From: an uncultured Clostridia bacterium
GTDB taxonomy: Bacteria; Bacillota; Clostridia; TANB77; CAG-508
Length of the DNA: 38,279 nucleotides
Reading direction: 5' to 3'
NCBI GenBank assembly: GCA_934120135.1
Contig: CAKOTK010000010.1
Coordinates: 1-38,279 of the forward strand
The notes beneath the pieces were generated by a model that saw only the letters and a program-made list of their open reading frames with translations, did no database searches and was not told the DNA's origin. A program made the translations under genes and the position numbers. Shown here piece after piece: positions 8,535 through 16,628 of the stretch (position 1 is the first letter of the stretch; the number at the start of each line of letters is the position of its first letter).

Positions 8535-9548
8535 TTACACTTTTTTTCTAAATATTGCGCCTTTATTATTCAAATCTGTATTAACTAAAATTTCTCCTTC
8601 TATTTTTTTGTTTTGCTCTAATATACTTTTTATATATAACATTTTTGTACTTAAATTTGAAGTATCTCCCATTTGTACAGTCTTTTTCTCATCTTTTAAT
8701 TCTAGTATATAATTTTGCTTATTTGCTATATTTATTTTTGTTACTAAACTAGCAATTTCATTACTTGTAGCTGATTTCATAATCTGTAATACATCATCTA
8801 ATCTTTGTAAATCTTCTACACACAATCTATTTCCTTCTTGTATCTCTTCCTCTTTAGTTAAAAATCCTGTTAATATTGGTAATTCTAGCTTATCTTTTGA
8901 AATCTCTAAAAAGTATCCTTGATTATTTATGTAAGCATATGCGTTTGCAAATGTAATCATATATGTAGGAGTTCTTTCTTCTATTTCAATTGTAATAGTA
9001 TCTGGTAAATTTCTTTTTACTTTTACATTTTCCACATATGCATTTTGTTTTATATTTTTTTGAACTTTACTTTTTACTAACTTAAATGTATTTTCATCTA
9101 TTTGTATTTGTGATAAACTAATTATTTCTTCATTAGTAAGTTTTTGATTGCCAACTATTTCGATATTTTTTATATTGAAAAATGGAGATAATAAGAAATA
9201 TATTCCTCCACCTATTAAAATCAAAATAAGACTTGTCCACTTTATTAGTCGAAATACCACTTTTCTCTTCTTTTTAGCTAATTCTTGTTTTTTCGTTAAT
9301 TTTTTAGGTGCTTTTTTCTTTGTTTTTATTTCTTCATCTTTAATTCCTAATTTAAATTCAAATTCGTCTTTTTTAGGCTTTGTTGTTGACTTCGATTTTT
9401 TTACAGTTTTACTTTTTTTAGTTGTTGTCTTCTTTTTGTTTTTTTTCTTAGGCTCTATTTCAGGCAAAGTTTTAATACCAATAATGATTTCATTGTCCAA
9501 ATCAATATTAGTGCTTTGTGTTGGTTTTTCTTTAACTTTTTTCGCCAT
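8535..9548 (-). CDS. ftsQ: Cell division protein FtsQ/DivIB
   Basis: A bitopic division protein that works with FtsB/FtsL-type partners in the septal complex. The N-terminal cytoplasmic tail of about 95 residues is very rich in lysine (repeated KKTTTKK-like stretches), followed by a membrane helix (about 100-120, WTSLILILIGGGIYFLLS), a POTRA domain starting FNIKNIEIVGNQKLTNEEI, and the FtsQ/DivIB beta domain (TITIEIEERTPTYMI). The length of 337 is longer than E. coli FtsQ because of the basic tail, which is common in DivIB. The start ATG at 9548 lies 6 nt after AAGGTGA. It follows murA across a 134-bp gap with a palindrome. Confidence 0.93.
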   Translation of the reverse strand: MAKKVKEKPTQSTNIDLDNEIIIGIKTLPEIEPKKKNKKKTTTKKSKTVKKSKSTTKPKKDEFEFKLGIKDEEIKTKKKAPKKLTKKQELAKKKRKVVFRLIKWTSLILILIGGGIYFLLSPFFNIKNIEIVGNQKLTNEEIISLSQIQIDENTFKLVKSKVQKNIKQNAYVENVKVKRNLPDTITIEIEERTPTYMITFANAYAYINNQGYFLEISKDKLELPILTGFLTKEEEIQEGNRLCVEDLQRLDDVLQIMKSATSNEIASLVTKINIANKQNYILELKDEKKTVQMGDTSNLSTKMLYIKSILEQNKKIEGEILVNTDLNNKGAIFRKKV

Positions 9549-9597
9549 CTGTTATCACCTTCTTAATTTTTCTAAAAGTCCTACAACTGTAATAGAT

Positions 9598-9631
9598 ACG
9601 TAAATTATGGTTTATATACCATATTTCACGT
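9598..9631. other. Imperfect palindrome between murA and ftsQ
   Basis: ACGTAAATTATGGT (9598-9611) and ACCATATTTCACGT (9618-9631) pair at 12 of 14 positions around a 6-nt loop. There is no T run, so it is not a clear terminator; it may be an mRNA processing site or an operator. Confidence 0.5.
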
Positions 9632-9682
9632 ACCTATTTTATCATATTTATATGCAATAAATCTAGTACTTTTACAATATTT

Positions 9683-10936
9683 TTAATCTTTCTGTATTGT
9701 AATTTTAGCTCCTAGATTATTTAATTTTTTATCGAGATTTTCATATCCTCTTAAGATATATTCTACATTAGTTACTGTTGTAATTCCTTTTGCTGACAAA
9801 CCTGCTAACACCATACAAGCTCCTCCTCTCAAGTCTGTACTCTTTACTGTCGCACCTGATAGTTTTCTTACGCCTTTTATTACTGCTGTTTTTCCTTCAG
9901 TGGTGATTTTAGCTCCCATTTTGTTAAGTTCAGCAGTATATCTATATCTATTTTCAAATATATTTTCTACAATTACTGAAGTTCCCTTAGCAGTTGTTAA
10001 AGTACTAGCAAATATTGATTGCATATCAGTTGGAAAACCCGGATATGGCATTGTTTTAATATCTACTGCTTTCATTTTTTTTGGCGCTTGCATATACACT
10101 TTATTTTTTTCTATGCTTATGCTGCATCCCGCTTCTTCCAATTTATTTAATATTGGCGTAATATGTTCTGGTGTTCTATAGTTTAAGCAAATATCTCCAC
10201 CTGTAATTGCTCCCGCACACAACAAAGTTCCTGCTTCAATTCTATCTTGCATAACTTTGTATCCAATATCTTTTAATTTTTGTACCCCTGTAATTTTTAT
10301 GATATTGGTTCCTGCCCCAGTAATTTTAGCTCCCATTTTGTTTAAACATTTTGCTAAATCTACTATTTCTGGCTCCATAGCTGCATTTGTTATCTGTGTA
10401 GTTCCCTCTGCGTATATTGAAGCAAGTATAATGTTTTCTGTTGCCCCTACACTTGGGAAATCCAAGTCAATATTTGTTCCTATTATTCTGTCAGCTTTGC
10501 ATATAATAAATCCGGAATCTTCCACTATATTTACTCCCAGTTTTTTAAATGCTGACAAATGCAAATCTATTGGTCTTGCACCAATATCACATCCTCCTGG
10601 ATAAGAAAACTTTGCTTCTTTAAATCTGCCCATTATTGCTCCTGCGAGTATAACTGTAGACCTCATTTGACTCATTAAATGTTCCGGAATCTCTTTTTTG
10701 TTAATTTTCTTACTATTTATTTCTATTTTTCCATTGTGCTTTTTTACTTTGCACCCTAAATATCTTAATATCTCTAAGGTGATTTGTGTATCATGTATAT
10801 TTGGAATATTGTATAGTCTTGTGGTTCCTGGATTTAGTATGCTGGCTGCTATAATTGGTAAAGAGGCATTTTTTGAGCCTGATACTGTAACTTCTCCTTC
10901 TAACTTTCTGCCTCCTTCTATTATGTAACTAGACAT
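9683..10936 (-). CDS. murA: UDP-N-acetylglucosamine 1-carboxyvinyltransferase (MurA)
   Basis: MurA transfers enolpyruvate from phosphoenolpyruvate to UDP-GlcNAc, the first committed step of peptidoglycan synthesis. The 417-residue protein begins MSSYIIEGGRKLEGEVTVSGSKN, has the catalytic loop SYPGGCDIGARPIDLHL with the active cysteine at residue 116 (the fosfomycin target), and the C-terminal DLRGGACMVLAGL segment. An upstream in-frame extension to 11023 exists, but GGGTG sits 7 nt before the ATG at 10936 and the family starts there, so the extension is not used. It opens the division cluster, 99 nt downstream of an unrecognised gene. Confidence 0.97.
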   Translation of the reverse strand: MSSYIIEGGRKLEGEVTVSGSKNASLPIIAASILNPGTTRLYNIPNIHDTQITLEILRYLGCKVKKHNGKIEINSKKINKKEIPEHLMSQMRSTVILAGAIMGRFKEAKFSYPGGCDIGARPIDLHLSAFKKLGVNIVEDSGFIICKADRIIGTNIDLDFPSVGATENIILASIYAEGTTQITNAAMEPEIVDLAKCLNKMGAKITGAGTNIIKITGVQKLKDIGYKVMQDRIEAGTLLCAGAITGGDICLNYRTPEHITPILNKLEEAGCSISIEKNKVYMQAPKKMKAVDIKTMPYPGFPTDMQSIFASTLTTAKGTSVIVENIFENRYRYTAELNKMGAKITTEGKTAVIKGVRKLSGATVKSTDLRGGACMVLAGLSAKGITTVTNVEYILRGYENLDKKLNNLGAKITIQKD

Positions 10937-11035
10937 TTTATTCACCCTTTCTATCTTATTTTTGCTATATATTATGTCTAGTTTGCATAAAGTGTGAATG
11001 TAAAAAGAACCATTTGCCTTCATTTATTATCCGAT

Positions 11036-11476
11036 TTATTTATTCTTTTTATTGAAATTTAATTTATTTTTTATGAAGTTTTTTATTCTGATAAAAATAT
11101 TATCTTTTTTATATTCTACTATCGCCAGTTCCTTCTTTTCTCTACTGTGGAACATCTTATCTATTGAATATGCCTGTTTTAATCTTTCTTCGTATTTTTC
11201 TAATTCTACCCTGTCCCTCTCCAGTAACTCTATTTTTTCATCCTCTGGTGCTAAAAAATCTCTATATATCATTCCCATTATTACAATAGTTTCTGGCATT
11301 AATCGAGTGTCATCTATTGGAATTTCAATACTTGGATTATATTCTTTTGATTTTTCTTCACTTATAAATTCTTTAAATGCATTTGGAATTTTGTTTTTTA
11401 TCTCTTCAGGCATTTGATTGATTATAGCATAAACTTCTGCAAATGATCTTGCGTATTTTAGTTGAATATCATTCAT
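11036..11476 (-). CDS. Unrecognised small protein, translationally coupled to its upstream neighbour
   Basis: I do not recognise this protein. It is about 146 residues, charged, without signal peptide or clear membrane helix, starting MNDIQLKYARSFAEVYAIINQMPEE, with a likely helical centre and a very basic tail (NFIKNKLNFNKKNK). The ATG at 11476 overlaps the stop of the upstream 703-residue gene by 8 nt, with GGTG 9 nt before it; a TTG at 11494 in the same frame is less likely. The overlap suggests the two proteins are made together. No function is proposed. Confidence 0.75.
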   Translation of the reverse strand: MNDIQLKYARSFAEVYAIINQMPEEIKNKIPNAFKEFISEEKSKEYNPSIEIPIDDTRLMPETIVIMGMIYRDFLAPEDEKIELLERDRVELEKYEERLKQAYSIDKMFHSREKKELAIVEYKKDNIFIRIKNFIKNKLNFNKKNK

Positions 11477-13580
11477 CTCTTTGTTCACCTTCAATATTAT
11501 TTTCCTTTTCTTTATCTTTTTGGTTTATTCTAGATTTTATAAAATGCGTAATATTTCGCTTGATTTGTAAATAGTGATCTTTAATTTTGTCAGGTAGTTT
11601 ATATGGCATTTCATACCATTGTTTACACTTTTTCATCCAAAGTGATGTCATATCATTTGATTGTTGACTCTTTTCTTTTTTATTTTGCATTCTTTGAATT
11701 GTTTCTTCATAACTACTAGTTAAATAAATTAAATACTCTTTAAATTCCATTCGATTTGCTACAGTATTATTTTTTATTTTTTGTTTTATTTCCATAAATG
11801 ATTCTGAACTTGGATTTTCTGAAAAAGTTTGTATCATATCATTTATTTTTGCTTTTTCACTCTCTATACATCTGTCTTCATCTACTATAACTATAGGTAA
11901 TTTAATTCCTTTCTCCTTATATTGTTCAACTGCTCTTTTAATAATATCAATATTAGGTATCTTACCTTGTCTCATGAACGCTATTACATAGTCAGGTTGT
12001 TTTTTACTTCCATTCTGAATTCTATTATATACCATTTCGTTAAATCCATATATTCCTTCATCATATACAGCATCTATTTGATGATTAGGTGAATAAAATT
12101 TTACATTGTTATATGCTACTTCTTCCACAAGTCCATTCGACATGTCTGATCCCATATCATCAACACTTGAAAGTATTAAACTTTCTGGAGACATATTACT
12201 AAAACCGTAACATAGATGTGGTACAGGTGCATGTCCTAGCATGTCATTTCTAATATATGAACAACAAAATCCTTGTGAAACAGTCTCTTTTCTATTCCAG
12301 TCGTCACAGAAATTTTCAGGATAATTGCTATTATATGGTGCAACTGAAGATATTAACATATTGAAATCTGTTCCTGCATTATATACTTCAAAATCTTGCA
12401 ATCCAAATTTAGTCTGTAAATCCTCATCAATTACATGCATATCTTCTAATTGGGTTAAACTCATATTATATTCATTTGCATAGGCTCTTTTTAGTTGTTG
12501 TTCTAGTTTAATTCCATCTAGTTGTGTTTTTTTATATTCTGGATTATTAAAAAATTCTACAATTTCTTTCTCGTCAGTACAACTTAATATTTCCTGTATT
12601 TGTTCGATGTTTTTTTGTAGTCCTGCATTTTCATCATTAACTGATAATTCTTGTAAATCACCAGAATATCTTTGTATTAATGTCTTTGCTTGTTCTATAT
12701 CTAAATTGTATAAATATTCTAACAATATAAATTGCTTACTGTAATCAGAAGTATCTTCTCCATTTTTTACGGCTTGATACAGTCTTTCTTTAGTTTTATC
12801 TAACTGAGTTGCATCCTTGTAACTATGTATATTAAAGTAATTTTTTTGGTGTAATACATTTAGTACTTGTTGATAGTCCACTTTCTCATCAGGCATTTGA
12901 GAGATATCTTCTATTAAATCCTCATAACTTTGTATATTTGACATTACCTGATTATACTCGTATCTCCATTGTTGTATATCTTCAATACCACTTAAAGCAT
13001 TATTCAAAATGTTATACTGGTTATCAGTTAAACTTAAAAGTCTCTGTTGTTCTTGTGGATAATTTGTTATCATTTGCAACTGCTCGAACTTTAGAGTTGC
13101 TGTATACTTATCATCTAATATTCTTAAATTAATAGTGTCTTGTATTTTTATGTTTGCAATACCCAATTGCTCTAATATATGTATTTTTTTATAAACCTCT
13201 GGGAATTCTTTCTTTACTTCTTCAGATGTATTTTCCCATATAGCTAGAAACCTTTTAGTATCATCAATTACATATTCTAAAATTTGTTTTAATAAATCTT
13301 TATTTTGCATCTGGATAGATTCGGGTGTATACCTCCAAATAATAGACAATCTTTTAGGTTCATTTTTCATTATTTCTATAATTTTAGAATATGTTTTTGA
13401 ATCGCATTTTTCCTTAACTGTAGGGTCACACTCTCTCCATACCATTACTAGTATTTTTTTTCTGTCATCTTCTTTTATATCTTTATTTAAAAGTTCCTCT
13501 ATTAGTTTTGACTGTTCATCAATGCTTAATTGTTCGAAATCCAGAGCATATGGATCAACTAGAATATCATCTAGATTCAT
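11469..13580 (-). CDS. Unrecognised large, mostly soluble protein (703 aa)
   Basis: I do not recognise a named domain. The first 400 or so residues are helical and acidic. Residues about 400-600 look like a separate globular domain with several cysteines and histidines (QGFCCSYIRNDMLG, then VPHLCYGFSNM) followed by an alternating strand/helix stretch containing KKQPDYVIAFMRQGKIPN and KLPIVIVDEDRCIESEK. The C-terminus is basic and helical. There is no signal peptide, membrane segment or P-loop. It starts with ATG at 13580, 35 nt after topB, and overlaps the next small gene, so it probably belongs to a topB operon. Function is unknown. Confidence 0.8.
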   Translation of the reverse strand: MNLDDILVDPYALDFEQLSIDEQSKLIEELLNKDIKEDDRKKILVMVWRECDPTVKEKCDSKTYSKIIEIMKNEPKRLSIIWRYTPESIQMQNKDLLKQILEYVIDDTKRFLAIWENTSEEVKKEFPEVYKKIHILEQLGIANIKIQDTINLRILDDKYTATLKFEQLQMITNYPQEQQRLLSLTDNQYNILNNALSGIEDIQQWRYEYNQVMSNIQSYEDLIEDISQMPDEKVDYQQVLNVLHQKNYFNIHSYKDATQLDKTKERLYQAVKNGEDTSDYSKQFILLEYLYNLDIEQAKTLIQRYSGDLQELSVNDENAGLQKNIEQIQEILSCTDEKEIVEFFNNPEYKKTQLDGIKLEQQLKRAYANEYNMSLTQLEDMHVIDEDLQTKFGLQDFEVYNAGTDFNMLISSVAPYNSNYPENFCDDWNRKETVSQGFCCSYIRNDMLGHAPVPHLCYGFSNMSPESLILSSVDDMGSDMSNGLVEEVAYNNVKFYSPNHQIDAVYDEGIYGFNEMVYNRIQNGSKKQPDYVIAFMRQGKIPNIDIIKRAVEQYKEKGIKLPIVIVDEDRCIESEKAKINDMIQTFSENPSSESFMEIKQKIKNNTVANRMEFKEYLIYLTSSYEETIQRMQNKKEKSQQSNDMTSLWMKKCKQWYEMPYKLPDKIKDHYLQIKRNITHFIKSRINQKDKEKENNIEGEQRDE

Positions 13581-13615
13581 TTATTTCATCCTCCCAAAAA
13601 TTCAATAATGGTTTT

Positions 13616-15541
13616 CTATCTTCTTACAACTAATTTATCAATTTTACTATTTATGTATGCTTCTAGTTTTGTCATAAACTCATTCGGTTCAATCTGTTTA
13701 CTTGATACCATTTCAAGCCCTTTTTCCCAACTTGCTGTTAATTTTGGGTTTAACATATCTGGCATAGACATAAATACTATATCATATATTTTTTCACCTT
13801 TTTCTGTTGGTGTTATAATCTGTGTTTTAGTATTTATTGCAATATATCCTATTCTTTCTAGCTTTTTCATAATTTCTGCTCTTGTTGCACTTGTACCAAT
13901 ACCAGCTCCCTTAATTTGTTCTCTTAATTCTTCCTCTTCAATTAACTTTCCTGCATTTTCCATTGCAAGTATCATTGAGCCTGAATTGTATCTACTAGGT
14001 GGAGAAGTTTCTGAAGTTTTAGTCTCATAATTTAATACTCCTATTTCTTCACCTTTTTTTAGGTTTCTTAATATCTCTAAGCTATTTTGCTCTTCTGGTT
14101 GTTCTTCTGCGTTCTCTTTCTTAGGTTCATTTTTAGCCACTTCTAAATATCCTAATTTTTCACACACTCTTCCACTGGCTGAAAACTGCTCATTTTCAAC
14201 TTCTATCGTTACAGATATTTTGCTATATTCAGCAGGTGGATAAAATATACTTAAAAATCTTTTTACTATTACCTTGTACATTTGCTTCTGCAAATCTGGT
14301 AAAACATCATAATTTTCAAAGCCTTGACCTGTTGGAATAATTGCATAGTGGTCTGTTATTTTGCTATCATTTACATATTTTGTTTTTATTAAATCAGTAG
14401 AATATTTTTCATCTACCATCTTTTTTATATATCCTTGTATTTCTTCGTCTTTATAGCCTTTTGCTAATCCATTTAAATTTTTAGAAATTACTTTTGCAAC
14501 TGCAGTTGATAAAACTCTCGCATCAGTTCTTGGATATGTTACCAGTTTCTTTTCATATAAATTTTGTATTATTTCTAGTGTTTGGTCTGGTTTTATTTTA
14601 AATCTTTTAGTTGCCTCATTTTGAATTTCTGCTAAGTTAAACAATAGTGGCGCATTTTCTTTTGTTTTAGATTTTTTTACTTCTGTTATTATTGCTTTTT
14701 TATCTTTTAACGACATAATGAAATCTTTGGCTTCATTCTCTTTCTTGAATCCATTTTCATTATATAGTTTTGGAGATTCCCACATTTTTGATTTTTCTGT
14801 AACTTTCCATTCAGCATTAAATGATGAGGTTTCCTCTCCAAACGTTCCTATAACTCTATAATATGGGGTTTTAACAAAGTTTCTAATTTCCCTTTCTCTT
14901 TGCACTACCATTCCTAACACACATGTCATTACTCTACCGACTGAAATAGATATTTTTTCTTCTCCTAAATCTTTTGCCATTCTTCTACCATATATAATTG
15001 ATAAAAGTCTTGAAAAGTTAATGCCTATTAGATAATCTTCTTTAGCCCTTAGATAAGCAGAATCGCACAAACTATCATACTCTGATAAATCTTTTGCTTC
15101 TTTTATTCCTCTATTTATTTCTTCTTCTGTTTGCGAATCTATCCATACTCTTTTCCTTGTCTTATTTGCTACACCCACTTGATTTTCTACTAATCTATAT
15201 ATGTATTCTCCTTCACGTCCAGAGTCAGTAGCAACATAAATACAGCCTACATCTTCTCTTTGAAGTAGGCTTTTTACTATGTTAAATTGCTTTTTAACAC
15301 TTGGTATTACTTCGTATTTATATTCTTTTGGCATAAATGGTAATGTATCTAATCTCCAAAATTTTAGATTTTCATCATATTTCTCTGGATAACTCATTGT
15401 TACCAAATGTCCCACACACCATGTAATAATCCAAGTATCTGACTCAATATATCCATCTTTTCTGTTTCCACCACATTTTAATACTTTTGCGAATTCAGTA
15501 GCAACAGATGGTTTTTCTGTTATAAGCAGATTTTTTGCCAT
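13616..15541 (-). CDS. topB: DNA topoisomerase III (type IA)
   Basis: A type IA topoisomerase that relaxes or decatenates DNA by single-strand passage. The TOPRIM domain comes first (LLITEKPSVATEFAKVL at residues 5-21, acidic motif ATDSGREGEYIY near 104-115). The active site is KKLVTYPRTDAR, with the nucleophile at about Tyr336. The C-terminal part includes GIGTSATRAEIMKKLERIGYI. At 641 residues with no zinc-finger tail it is slightly shorter than Bacillus TopB (727). ATG at 15541 follows AGAGGAA at 7 nt. It lies 16 nt downstream of the DUF3298-type gene, likely in one transcript. Confidence 0.94.
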   Translation of the reverse strand: MAKNLLITEKPSVATEFAKVLKCGGNRKDGYIESDTWIITWCVGHLVTMSYPEKYDENLKFWRLDTLPFMPKEYKYEVIPSVKKQFNIVKSLLQREDVGCIYVATDSGREGEYIYRLVENQVGVANKTRKRVWIDSQTEEEINRGIKEAKDLSEYDSLCDSAYLRAKEDYLIGINFSRLLSIIYGRRMAKDLGEEKISISVGRVMTCVLGMVVQREREIRNFVKTPYYRVIGTFGEETSSFNAEWKVTEKSKMWESPKLYNENGFKKENEAKDFIMSLKDKKAIITEVKKSKTKENAPLLFNLAEIQNEATKRFKIKPDQTLEIIQNLYEKKLVTYPRTDARVLSTAVAKVISKNLNGLAKGYKDEEIQGYIKKMVDEKYSTDLIKTKYVNDSKITDHYAIIPTGQGFENYDVLPDLQKQMYKVIVKRFLSIFYPPAEYSKISVTIEVENEQFSASGRVCEKLGYLEVAKNEPKKENAEEQPEEQNSLEILRNLKKGEEIGVLNYETKTSETSPPSRYNSGSMILAMENAGKLIEEEELREQIKGAGIGTSATRAEIMKKLERIGYIAINTKTQIITPTEKGEKIYDIVFMSMPDMLNPKLTASWEKGLEMVSSKQIEPNEFMTKLEAYINSKIDKLVVRR

Positions 15542-15557
15542 TTAATATTTCCTCTCA

Positions 15558-16397
15558 TTATTCGTATAATACAACGTCCATTTCTGAAGTGAAGTTTTGA
15601 TTTCCATATGCAAAAATTATATACAACTCTCCATTTTGCCCCAAGAAGAAAGTTGATATATTAGCAATTTGATACATACTATCTGATAAATTTCTATTAT
15701 ATACTGTATATCCAGATTGCACTAATACTTCTGCTTCCTCTTGTGCTTTAGTAACTATCTCATGTATTTTATTTTGACAGTCACTTTGAATTATATTTTT
15801 CTTTGCCAAAACGTCTACTAGCTGTATTTTTTCTCCTGTTGCTAAGTTATAATTATATGTTTGTATAATTATCCTTTGTGGATTATTTCCCTGTTTTAAT
15901 GTAGATTTAATAACTAATGACAAAATATTATCATTAATATATGATATGTAGTCTACACTATATATCACTCTTTCTGTATATTTGTTATTCAATATTTCTG
16001 ATGTTTTATTTACAAAAACGGATTGTGTTATTTTATTAAAATCATTTGCAACTTCGCTTTTTATATTTATAACTGGCAAATGGACATTTAATTCATAATT
16101 TTCTTCTTGTTTTTGAATATCATATGCAGAGTAAACTATTCCCTTTGATGCATCTTTTTTTTGTATTTTAGTTTCATCATAATTATTAGATATTAGTTCA
16201 TTTGTAAATAAGCTTGCCAATTGTGATTTTATTACCTCTTGTGTTTTAGGCTTTATTTCATTATTTATATCATTATCTGTATTTTGTGTATTATCATTAT
16301 GCGAACTTCCTATAAAAAACTGTGCATATATTCCTGCTATTAATGCTAGCACGCATAATGCCCCTACTAAAATAAATATAATTTTTTTGTTTTTCAT
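15558..16397 (-). CDS. Membrane-anchored DUF3298-type (RsiV-like C-terminal) protein
   Basis: A 279-residue protein with an N-terminal membrane helix (residues about 5-25, IIFILVGALCVLALIAGIYAQ), an Asn/Asp-rich linker and an extracellular domain that matches the general pattern of DUF4163/DUF3298 proteins such as the RsiV and PdaC accessory domains: VINIKSEVANDFNKI, a serial beta region, YNYNLATGEKIQLVDVLAK, and a C-terminal FFLGQNGELYIIF strand. No catalytic domain follows and there is no cytoplasmic anti-sigma domain, so it is not a full RsiV. It may bind wall components or lysozyme, as RsiV does; that is inference. Confidence 0.75.
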   Translation of the reverse strand: MKNKKIIFILVGALCVLALIAGIYAQFFIGSSHNDNTQNTDNDINNEIKPKTQEVIKSQLASLFTNELISNNYDETKIQKKDASKGIVYSAYDIQKQEENYELNVHLPVINIKSEVANDFNKITQSVFVNKTSEILNNKYTERVIYSVDYISYINDNILSLVIKSTLKQGNNPQRIIIQTYNYNLATGEKIQLVDVLAKKNIIQSDCQNKIHEIVTKAQEEAEVLVQSGYTVYNRNLSDSMYQIANISTFFLGQNGELYIIFAYGNQNFTSEMDVVLYE

Positions 16398-16517
16398 TTT
16401 TTTGCTCCTTTAACTTTTCTTCTTATATATTACCCTATTTTTTATTAAAAATCTAGTGTTTTTTATATTTTTTTATATATTACATTTCGCCTTTATTTTG
16501 TTTGCAAGCACAACAAA

Positions 16518-16537
16518 GGCGCCCTGCTAGGGACGCC
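16518..16537 (-). terminator. GC-rich hairpin, likely terminator of the pilin-like gene
   Basis: GGCGCCCT (16518-16525), a 3-nt loop and AGGG-A-CGCC form a stem with one bulge; on the minus strand it is followed by TTTGTTG. It is about 90 nt downstream of the pilin-like gene and much richer in GC than its surroundings. Confidence 0.6.
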
Positions 16538-16543
16538 AATTTT

Positions 16544-16619
16544 TGATGCGCTAAAGTACGTGTTAAACGCATCAGCGCTAACATCGTATTTATTCATTTT
16601 TTCTGGTTCATTGAACCAG
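16544..16619. repeat. Pair of inverted repeats directly downstream of the variable region
   Basis: CTGGTTC (16603-16609), loop ATT, GAACCAG (16613-16619) is a tight perfect hairpin 10 nt after the stop codon of the pilin-like gene. TGATGCG (16544-16550) and CGCATCA (16568-16574) form a second. In known diversity-generating retroelements a hairpin or cruciform just 3' of the variable repeat helps target retrohoming. The repeats are seen in the sequence; that role is inferred. Confidence 0.6.
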
Positions 16620-16628
16620 TGGTCAGGG

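Noticed and set aside
9683..11023. MurA with a 29-residue N-terminal extension
   Set aside because: The ribosome-binding site and family alignment place the start at 10936.
12190..12225. TACGG at 12208 and similar TACGG in pgsA and fusA as frameshift sites
   Set aside because: Here the frame is TAC GGN (Tyr-Gly), CGG is out of frame and the proteins continue normally.
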